64,000 bases of DNA from JBOGCH01 sp051656645 (lineage in GTDB: Bacteria > Bacteroidota > Bacteroidia > Bacteroidales > Marinifilaceae). The stretch spans positions 3,305-67,304 of the forward strand of contig JBOGCH010000017.1 of the NCBI GenBank assembly GCA_051656645.1. The letters run 5' to 3'. A program made the position numbers and the translations under genes. Below the pieces are notes generated by a model, which worked only from the letters and a program-made list of their open reading frames with translations, searched no databases and was not told where the DNA came from. Shown piece by piece: positions 1 through 6,479 of this stretch (position 1 is its first letter; every line of letters starts with the position of its first letter).

Positions 1-1161
1 AGACATTATGTTAAGCGTGTAGCCAAACAGATGTAGGAACAGCACGCTGGACAGTAGCGAAATGGGAATGGTAAGGATTACGATAAAAGCCGAACGTTTG
101 TCGCCCAGAAAGAGCAGTACCATGAGTCCGGTGAGTATGGCTCCGATAAGAGCTTCAAGAAGCAAATTCTTTACGGCACTGATTACGTAAACCGATTGAT
201 CGAACTCAAAGGATACCGTAACATCCTCCGGCAGGTTATTTTGAATAATGGGTAACTGCTTCTTTAGGTTGTTTACCACATCCCACGTTGATGCGTTGCC
301 GGACTTGGCCACGTTGATATATACAGAGCGTTTGCCGTTGATAAGCGCGTATCCGGTGGCAATATCCGCCCCGTCCTTTATCTCCGCCACATCCCGTAAC
401 AAGAGCGTATTAACCGTTCCCTTGTTAAGAGGGATAGTTTCAAAGTCCGTAACCGAACGAATAATGTTATTTGTTGGAGTGATGTAATTGGTGTTTCCAC
501 TAAATAGATTGCCCGACGGTGCGGTGATGTTGTTGCGGCTGATGGCCTCGACAATATCCTCCGGCGAGAGGTTATGAACGCGCATTGCTTGCGGATTTAC
601 ATTGACCTCGATGGTACGCGGACTTCCTCCAAAAGGCGGTGCCGTGGTAATGCCGGGTACGGATATCAGAAACGGACGCGCAGTGAAATTGGCTATGTCC
701 TGAAGCTGATCGTTGGTCCGAGAGGGACTGCGGAAAACTACCTGTCCAACGGGTTGGGAGGAGGCGTCAAAGCGGATGATAAACGGATCTGGAGTGCCGG
801 GAGGCAGGAATATCTGCGAGCGGTTGGATAGTGCGCTCAACTCCGCGATGGCTTGCCCCATGTCCGTATCGGGATAGAAGGTTACTTTCATCAGGGTAAG
901 ACCCTGTGAGTTTTTAGTTTCTATGTCTTTGATGCCGTTGGTAAATAGCATCATATTGGTGTACATTTTGGTGAAGTACCCCTCCATCTGTTCGGGCGTA
1001 TATCCATTGAAGGAGTGAGCCACATATACTACGGGAAGATTCATTTCCGGGAGAATGTCTATACGGACATCCTGCATTACTTTTATGCCAAAAAAGAGTA
1101 GTCCAAATACCAGTACAAGTGTGGATATGGGCTTACGTAAGGCAATTCTTATCATGTTCAT
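1..1161 (-). CDS. RND efflux pump, inner-membrane permease (partial, 3' end outside window)
   Basis: The first 387 codons of an AcrB/HAE1-type RND permease can be read on the minus strand; the gene runs off the left edge. The start MNMIRIALRKP is followed by the first membrane helix (about residues 10-28), the family signature DILPEMNLPVV after it, a long periplasmic porter region (DPFIIRFDASSQPVGQVVF, VNVNPQAMRVHNLSPEDI) and the beginning of the second membrane block (LLLEALIGAILTGLMVLLFLGDKRSAFIV). RND permeases use the proton gradient to expel drugs or metals through a periplasmic adaptor and an outer-membrane channel. The ATG lies 7 bp after the stop of the TolC-like gene, so the two are one operon. 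An adaptor gene is expected beyond the edge. The substrate cannot be read from this part; the metal-sensor-like regulator upstream makes a metal plausible. Confidence 0.93.
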   Translation of the reverse strand, partial: MNMIRIALRKPISTLVLVFGLLFFGIKVMQDVRIDILPEMNLPVVYVAHSFNGYTPEQMEGYFTKMYTNMMLFTNGIKDIETKNSQGLTLMKVTFYPDTDMGQAIAELSALSNRSQIFLPPGTPDPFIIRFDASSQPVGQVVFRSPSRTNDQLQDIANFTARPFLISVPGITTAPPFGGSPRTIEVNVNPQAMRVHNLSPEDIVEAISRNNITAPSGNLFSGNTNYITPTNNIIRSVTDFETIPLNKGTVNTLLLRDVAEIKDGADIATGYALINGKRSVYINVAKSGNASTWDVVNNLKKQLPIIQNNLPEDVTVSFEFDQSVYVISAVKNLLLEALIGAILTGLMVLLFLGDKRSAFIVILTIPISLLSSVLFLHLFGYTLNIMS

Positions 1162-1167
1162 GGTTGA

Positions 1168-2571
1168 TTATCTTAACTGAGCAACTAATTCGTCTATATC
1201 TCCTTTGCTTGCCACCTGCATGAGGAAGGCTTGCCAAATGTTTACCTGTATCACGGCACGGTCGGACTCTGCGCGCGCCAAGTTGTATTGTGCCTGCACA
1301 ACATCGTCAATCACTACCAATCCGTTTTTATAGAGGCTGTGGTATTGGTTGTAGGCTTGAAGAGAGGCATCGGTTTGTTTAAGTACCTGAGTATACTGGG
1401 CACGTGCCAAGTTTAGCTTCTCAGTAGCCTGCCGGAAAGATTCCGACAGATTGCGTGAAGTTAGATTTCTTTGCTCATCGAGTGATTGGGTGATGTTGTG
1501 ACGTGCGGAACTTTGTGAACGACTCTTTACAAGGGATGTGATATTCCAGCTTAGGTTAACACCCAAGAGATAGTTGCCTCGTTGAATGCCAACACTGTTG
1601 GCATAATTGTGCGAAAGATTGCTATTGTCCTGTGCGTAGTTATACTCAAAGCCCGAAGCGCGACCCGCAGCGGAAGCTACAAAGTTTAGCTTGGGCAGTG
1701 CCGCGCTTGTTACTAGTTTATTTTGAACGTTACTGATATCTATGAGCTTGTTTTGTGTAACCAAAGCGGGATGTTGTGGAGAGATGGCACTGTCTGTGAG
1801 CCGAAAAAGTGGCATTTGAGAGGCAAGGGAGTCGCCGGGAACAAATTCCCGGTACTCCACGCCAAGTAATAGCGTCACTTCCTTTAATATTTCGGATTTC
1901 TTATCCTGTGCTTTTAGGAGTGCTATATTAGCTCCGGCAAGTTCCGCTTGAGCAGTAGACAACTCCACATGTGGACGAACCCCATTCTGGATAAGTGCCT
2001 TAACTGAGGACAGAAGCTCCTCCGCACGATAGACATTTTCTTGTTGCACTTTGATTATCTCAACGATAGCCGTGAGATTGAGGTACGCGGAAGCTATTTT
2101 AACTTGATGCTCAAATACTTCCTGATCCAGATTGGCCTCGGCAAGTTTCATTTTATATTTTGCCAGTTTTACACTGTTGCGGCGTGTTCCGAAGGCGTAC
2201 ACATTCCAATTGAAGTTAGTGAGATAAAGGGAACTAAAGGCAGCATCCCAGTTCTGATCCATTTGTGGCATTCCGGTTGAGGTGATGCCTTCGCCAAAGC
2301 CATATTGCGGGCCGTGGAGAGCATTGGCTGTACCGTAATACTGCTGCGCAGAGATGGTCATATCGGGAAGATAAAGCATTTTACTCTCCTGATACTCATC
2401 CGCAGCGGCTTGTTTAAGCGCCTTCTTGGATTTAACGGTCTCGTAGTTGGCAACGCCAATTTGTAATGCTTCCGGAAGGGAAAGTGATTGCTGGGCTTGT
2501 GTATGGTTTGTCCATAACATTACGACAGCTAACGATAGTAGCCATTGTAATGAACTAGTATATTTGTTCAT
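1168..2571 (-). CDS. TolC-family outer-membrane efflux channel
   Basis: A 467-residue protein with a signal peptide (about 1-26, ending TQAQQS), then two copies of the long alpha-helical OEP repeat. Typical features are the SLPEALQIGVANYETVKSKKALKQAA start, a Q/A/L-rich helical middle (VQQENVYRAEELLSSVKALIQNGVRPHVELSTAQAELAGA) and the C-terminal half with YKNGLVVIDDVVQAQYNLARAESDRAVI. Length is normal for the family. It forms the trimeric outer-membrane exit duct of a tripartite pump. It sits immediately upstream of the RND permease and downstream of a small Cys/His-rich exported protein and an AraC regulator, all on the same strand. The family call is firm; the pump substrate is not known. 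Confidence 0.93.
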   Translation of the reverse strand: MNKYTSSLQWLLSLAVVMLWTNHTQAQQSLSLPEALQIGVANYETVKSKKALKQAAADEYQESKMLYLPDMTISAQQYYGTANALHGPQYGFGEGITSTGMPQMDQNWDAAFSSLYLTNFNWNVYAFGTRRNSVKLAKYKMKLAEANLDQEVFEHQVKIASAYLNLTAIVEIIKVQQENVYRAEELLSSVKALIQNGVRPHVELSTAQAELAGANIALLKAQDKKSEILKEVTLLLGVEYREFVPGDSLASQMPLFRLTDSAISPQHPALVTQNKLIDISNVQNKLVTSAALPKLNFVASAAGRASGFEYNYAQDNSNLSHNYANSVGIQRGNYLLGVNLSWNITSLVKSRSQSSARHNITQSLDEQRNLTSRNLSESFRQATEKLNLARAQYTQVLKQTDASLQAYNQYHSLYKNGLVVIDDVVQAQYNLARAESDRAVIQVNIWQAFLMQVASKGDIDELVAQLR

Positions 2572-2670
2572 AGAATACTTATATTATTGAATTTTACTTA
2601 AGGTATGAGCATAGCTCTTTACTCGATTGTCACGAACGTGGCAGTCGATTAGTGTGAGGAGAAAGTAAAA

Positions 2671-3111
2671 TTAAATAATATAGGTACACAAACGGGTAAG
2701 AATATCTCTACCGGCGTAAGCGTACGGAAGTTGTGGAGGTGATTTACTATGATACTGCGAAACAGCAACGGAAATTGGCACCTCCGGCTGCGTATATAGG
2801 GGATATACAAATGATATGGACGGAATAACCGGAAGCGTATAGCCTGACTGAGTGATAAAATCCTCAGTTTGAACATCTACTACACGGATGTTACGCCCGG
2901 GACAGTTGTGCTGTTCGGCACTGTCGGAATGGGTACATACTTGTCTTGGGATATCGACAGCAGCAACATTACATGCGCTACTAATTTGATCTGGATTATG
3001 ATTAATATAGAACGTAACAAACTTCTCCCCACAGAAGTGCAAAAGCACCTGCGGCTGTACTGTAATAAGCAGTAACACGAGGATGAGAAAAAAGTTTGCT
3101 AATCGTTTCAT
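2671..3111 (-). CDS. Small exported Cys/His-rich protein (HYC_CC_PP-like)
   Basis: A 146-residue protein with an N-terminal signal peptide (MKRLANFFLILVLLLITVQPQ), an HFCGEKF motif at residues 25-31, several further Cys/His residues between about 48 and 70, a SPPQLPY proline motif and a short hydrophobic tail. This layout (HxC near the signal peptide, spaced cysteines, PP near the end) resembles a Bacteroidota family often found beside TonB receptors and heavy-metal efflux genes, named HYC_CC_PP; the match is from memory of the motif order. It lies 9 bp downstream of the AraC regulator and about 100 bp upstream of the TolC gene. The cysteines and histidines suggest metal binding in the periplasm; this is inference. 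Confidence 0.72.
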   Translation of the reverse strand: MKRLANFFLILVLLLITVQPQVLLHFCGEKFVTFYINHNPDQISSACNVAAVDIPRQVCTHSDSAEQHNCPGRNIRVVDVQTEDFITQSGYTLPVIPSISFVYPLYTQPEVPISVAVSQYHSKSPPQLPYAYAGRDILTRLCTYII

Positions 3112-3120
3112 GCGATGATT

Positions 3121-3684
3121 TTATATTTTATCTAATGGCTTGCGACGTTTGTCTACAAGTTGTTTATAATAGGTTGGGGTCAATCCCGTAACTTTTTTAA
3201 ATTGGCTACTTAGGTGCGCGGTGCTGGAATAATTGAGCATGTGCGCTATTTCGCTAAGTGATAGGGTATCATAGACTAAAAGTTCCTTAACCCGTTCAAT
3301 TTTTTGAGCTATGAAATACTTCTCTATAGTCGTTCCCTCTACTTTTGAGAAGAGGGATGTTAGATAGGTATAATCAAGACTTGTTTGGGCAGCTAAATAA
3401 TCTGATAGATTTTCTTTCAGATTATTTTCATTGCGGTGAACAAGCTCCCGAATAAGATTTTTTATCTGCTCAATTATTTTGGAGTGCTTATCATCAAGTA
3501 TCTCGAAGCCTACTGCTTGAAGTCTGTCCGAAAGCGCTTCCATTTGTGCTGCCGATCCTTGCCGGGGTATATAAACCTCACCTAAAGCGACGTGATTTAT
3601 CTCAATATCCAATTGCGTGAAGATATCTTGTACTACCATGATACAACGATCGCATACCATATTCTTGATGTAAATTACATGCAT
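3121..3684 (-). CDS. AraC-family regulator with N-terminal CxxC (HMA-like) domain
   Basis: A 187-residue protein. The C-terminal part (about 95-185) is an AraC/XylS double helix-turn-helix: KIERVKELLVYDTLSLSEIAHMLNYSSTAHLSSQFKKVTGLTPTYYKQL. The N-terminal 65 residues begin MHVIYIKNMVCDRCIMVVQ and have the length and CxxC placement (C11, C14) of a heavy-metal-associated fold, though the usual GMTC core is replaced by NMVCDRC. There is no signal peptide or membrane segment, so it senses in the cytoplasm. It is the first gene of the minus-strand efflux operon and most likely controls it, possibly in response to a soft metal such as copper; the metal is inferred. The start is supported by a TAACTTTG -7 element 25-32 bp upstream. 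Confidence 0.88.
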   Translation of the reverse strand: MHVIYIKNMVCDRCIMVVQDIFTQLDIEINHVALGEVYIPRQGSAAQMEALSDRLQAVGFEILDDKHSKIIEQIKNLIRELVHRNENNLKENLSDYLAAQTSLDYTYLTSLFSKVEGTTIEKYFIAQKIERVKELLVYDTLSLSEIAHMLNYSSTAHLSSQFKKVTGLTPTYYKQLVDKRRKPLDKI

Positions 3685-3708
3685 ATCTGTTTTCTATATT
3701 ACTGCATA

Positions 3709-3716
3709 CAAAGTTA
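3709..3716 (-). promoter_or_regulatory. Candidate -7 element of the efflux operon
   Basis: On the minus strand the octamer TAACTTTG fits the Bacteroidota -7 consensus TAnnTTTG and lies about 25 bp before the AraC start codon. No clear TTTG -33 box is present at 19-21 bp further upstream, so the call rests on the -7 element and position only. Confidence 0.4.
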
Positions 3717-4358
3717 TTTATATATGCACAACGTTCTTTATATCATTATTGTTTTGATTTATATAATTATGAGAGATGCTATAAAGATTGTCATAAAGTA
3801 ATGTATAGTCATTATTATTGCATACATGCTGTATTTATTTGATACGTTATTTCGATCTAAAGAGTAAAATATCCTTTCATCATAGTGGGTAACGCTTGTA
3901 ATATTGTGGGATATACGATATAAAAATTGTTTATTCAATGGTTGAGTTTGGTGGTGAGGGTTACGTCCTTATTTCTAATAAAGGATAGAGGATTGCTGGA
4001 AATTTTATAACAAACTATTGTTATAAAATTATATTGTAAATACTATACACGATTAACATAATAATGAGCTTAGAGAGCAAATGAATAATCCATACTAATA
4101 AACTAAATCAGGAGAACACACTATACGAATAAATCACACACGGAAGTAAGTACAAACATCGCTATGTTTTGATAATTATACCATCTAGAATAGATTGTTA
4201 TTTGTACATATTTATTTTTTATATAAATATGTTATATTTGTTGTATACCCTAAGTTTAAGCTCAATGTTAGTTAGCATGAAGTTGGCTAACAATATGAGA
4301 TTGTAGTGTATTGAAATGAATGGATATGTGAGTTGCCCCCAATAAAAATATTAACATC
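3717..4358. other. Non-coding stretch, no recognised gene
   Basis: About 640 bp of strongly AT-rich DNA between the efflux operon and a pair of tiny plus-strand ORFs. I see no ORF with a credible start, no tRNA or rRNA and no insertion-sequence ends. Its right part holds TATATTTG at 4233-4240, a perfect match to the -7 consensus on the plus strand, about 120 bp before the small ORF pair; the nearest TTTG (4201-4204) is 28 bp away, too far for a standard -33 box. Confidence 0.5.
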
Positions 4359-4508
4359 ATGAATTTTGCTATGAAAGACATCATTACAAGATTAAAAGAA
4401 AAAGGAAACTATATTAATGTTATAATTGGACTTTGGGTAGGAACGCATTGCATAGGTGATCCTAAGATATTATGTATTGAAAAATGTTATTCTAAAATAC
4501 TTGTGTAG
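4359..4508 (+). CDS. Small hypothetical protein, 49 aa (first of a pair)
   Basis: An ATG-to-TAG frame encoding MNFAMKDIITRLKEKG, then a hydrophobic stretch (NYINVIIGLWVGTHC) and a Cys-containing tail (GDPKILCIEKCYSKILV). I do not recognise it. Support for a real gene is modest: the start follows a run of A residues after a candidate promoter, the codons are ordinary for this genome, and a second frame of identical length begins 2 bp after its stop. It stands alone on the plus strand between two minus-strand operons. It may be a decayed fragment or chance frame. Confidence 0.35.
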   Translation: MNFAMKDIITRLKEKGNYINVIIGLWVGTHCIGDPKILCIEKCYSKILV

Positions 4509-4510
4509 TG

Positions 4511-4660
4511 ATGAGAAAGATTAACTATATATATTTGTTATTACTCTTAATATTGTCGGGTATTTTATTTTGGGAAATATTTATTAATAAGTCAGGCAAT
4601 TATACTATGTTTTTATGTGGCATGGGAGTAGGTATATTAAGTCAAAAGCTAAAAAAATGA
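4511..4660 (+). CDS. Small membrane protein, 49 aa (second of a pair)
   Basis: This frame starts 2 bp after the stop of the preceding 49-codon ORF, suggesting translational coupling. It encodes a basic N terminus (MRKINY), a strong single membrane helix (YLLLLLILSGILFWEIFI, about residues 8-25), a short loop, a second weakly hydrophobic Gly-rich stretch (MFLCGMGVGIL) and a basic end (SQKLKK). Size, charge and topology fit a small inner-membrane protein of the toxin, peptide or regulatory kind, but no family is recognised and no function is claimed. Confidence 0.4.
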   Translation: MRKINYIYLLLLLILSGILFWEIFINKSGNYTMFLCGMGVGILSQKLKK

Positions 4661-4862
4661 GAAGACGTTCTTTATGAAAGGAGTTTGTCAACAATACTTC
4701 AGTAAACCCAAGATAAAAGCTTAAAAAACTACGAAATGTAGTGGATATAAGGAGTTGCAACGGAAGGACAATGTATTAATAAATATAAATGTGTGAAGTA
4801 GAGAAACCTTCTCGAGGCGAGACAGACGGTACTATCCATAAGAAAAGCAAGTTATAAATATC

Positions 4863-4895
4863 AAGGAGGGTGTATCATAATGATACACCCTCCTT
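4863..4895. terminator. Perfect 15-bp hairpin between convergent genes
   Basis: Two perfect 15-bp arms (AAGGAGGGTGTATCA and its complement) flank a 3-nt loop, 23 bp after the sulfatase stop on the minus strand and 200 bp after the small plus-strand ORFs. Stem strength and position between convergent units fit a bidirectional terminator; the T-tracts on both sides are short. Confidence 0.65.
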
Positions 4896-4917
4896 ATTTA
4901 TTGCTTAACAATATGTA

Positions 4918-6354
4918 TTATTTGTTACCTAGTAGTGGCCAGTTAGGATCCTCAACACGAGCGGTTCTCATGATTTCCTTAAGCTCAGCAGCTTTTTCAG
5001 GATACATAGCTATTACGTTGTGCTTCTCAGAAGGATCGGCTGCAAGGTTGTAAAGCTCAAAGTATGGATTTTTACGTACAGACATGTGTACCAGTTTCCA
5101 GTCTCCTTTACGTACGGCTTGACGTCCGTTCATTTCTTGGAATTCGAAGTAAAGGTAGTCATGCTCCTTTTGTCCTTTTGTATCTGTAAGCGTTGGAAGA
5201 ATGCTTACACCATCTACTCCTTTTTTAGCTTTGTGACCAAGTAGTTGGTTGAATGTTGGCATTAAGTCCCAGAAAGAACACATAAAGTCTGTTTGTGTTC
5301 CCGGTTGTACTTTACCAGGCCATGACACGATGAAAGGAACACGGATACCACCTTCATAAAGATCGCGTTTGTAACCACGGTACATGCCGTTACTGTTAAA
5401 GAATACAGGATCTGCTCCTCCTTCTTGGTGAGGTCCGTTGTCGCTTGTAAATACGATTAATGTATTGTCATATAATCCTTGCGCTTTAAGTTGCTCTACA
5501 ATTTGACCTACATAAACGTCCAAACGGTATACCATAGCCGCAAATGTTGCACGTGGATATTCAACAGAGCAATATTCGCCACGACGGTTACGACTATCAT
5601 TACCTTTATAAGGCTTGTCGTTGAATTTGCCTTTGTATTTGTTTATGATGCTATCCTCCGGAACAATTAGTTCGGCATGAGGAAGCACTGCAGGATAGTA
5701 CATCATGAATGGAGTATTTGCATTTTGTTGTGCAAGGAACTCAATGGCTTTGTCATGAATTAGGTCCTGTGCGTACTCACCATTTTGTTTGTCGCGGTTA
5801 CCTACTAGTTCAATTTTCTTGTCGTTTTCCCAAAGGTGATTAGGGTAGTAATTATGCGCAAGTAGTTGACAGTTGTACCCATAAAACTGATCAATACCTA
5901 CGTTTTTCGGATCGCCCGATGTACCAATGTATCCAAGTCCCCATTTTCCAAATGCTCCGGTGTTATATCCGGCATCCTTAAACATACGGAAGATGGTTGG
6001 GATGTTGCCCGGTATTGGGTATTGTCCCTCCGGACTTACTTCAATATTTCCACGTACAGGGGCATGACCTGTGTGTAGTCCTGTAAGTAAGCTTGAACGA
6101 GAAGGAGCACTCACGGTGGTTCCTGAGTAACACTGTGTGAAGCGTTTTCCGTTTAACGCCAAACGGTCAATGTTAGGTGTTTCAAATTTTTCCTGTCCAT
6201 AGCAGCTAAGGTCTCCGTATCCCAAGTCGTCTGCAAGGATAAAAATTATGTTAGGTAGCTGTTTTTTTGCAGCTTTCCCTTGAGCATATGCCGGTTGGAT
6301 GGCAGCAGCCCCCAAAAGCATTGCGCTTCCTAAAAATAGATTCTGTTTCATCAA
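4918..6354 (-). CDS. Sulfatase, Ser-type (anaerobically matured), exported
   Basis: A 478-residue alkaline-phosphatase-superfamily S1 sulfatase with a signal peptide (1-24, ending AYA). The N-terminal metal site NIIFILADDLGYGDLSCYG contains D42 and D43. The maturation motif is SAPSRSSLLTG with serine (S82) where many sulfatases have cysteine, so the formylglycine would be made by an anSME-type radical SAM enzyme, not seen here. FGKWGLG and TSDNGPHQEGG supply further active-site residues. It would remove sulfate from a carbohydrate in the periplasm or at the surface. It follows the M60 protease gene by 125 bp, with a hairpin between, on the PUL strand. This supports a sulfated glycan substrate; the exact sulfate position cannot be read. 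Confidence 0.93.
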   Translation of the reverse strand: MMKQNLFLGSAMLLGAAAIQPAYAQGKAAKKQLPNIIFILADDLGYGDLSCYGQEKFETPNIDRLALNGKRFTQCYSGTTVSAPSRSSLLTGLHTGHAPVRGNIEVSPEGQYPIPGNIPTIFRMFKDAGYNTGAFGKWGLGYIGTSGDPKNVGIDQFYGYNCQLLAHNYYPNHLWENDKKIELVGNRDKQNGEYAQDLIHDKAIEFLAQQNANTPFMMYYPAVLPHAELIVPEDSIINKYKGKFNDKPYKGNDSRNRRGEYCSVEYPRATFAAMVYRLDVYVGQIVEQLKAQGLYDNTLIVFTSDNGPHQEGGADPVFFNSNGMYRGYKRDLYEGGIRVPFIVSWPGKVQPGTQTDFMCSFWDLMPTFNQLLGHKAKKGVDGVSILPTLTDTKGQKEHDYLYFEFQEMNGRQAVRKGDWKLVHMSVRKNPYFELYNLAADPSEKHNVIAMYPEKAAELKEIMRTARVEDPNWPLLGNK

Positions 6355-6424
6355 TGTAGTATTCTTTGTTTTATATTATTCGCACATGTAATTTCTAAAG
6401 AAACCAATAAGATTGTGAAGATAA

Positions 6425-6456
6425 GAAACCGTGTGTTTATATGCAAGCACGGTTTC
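6425..6456 (-). terminator. Hairpin between M60 protease and sulfatase genes
   Basis: Arms GAAACCGTG and CACGGTTTC with a 14-nt loop, 24 bp after the protease stop. On the minus strand it is followed by a T-rich but interrupted run. It may end the eight-gene operon or act as a partial terminator or mRNA-stability stem that lowers sulfatase expression. Confidence 0.5.
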
Positions 6457-6479
6457 CTATTGTGTGTTAAATTTTACAA

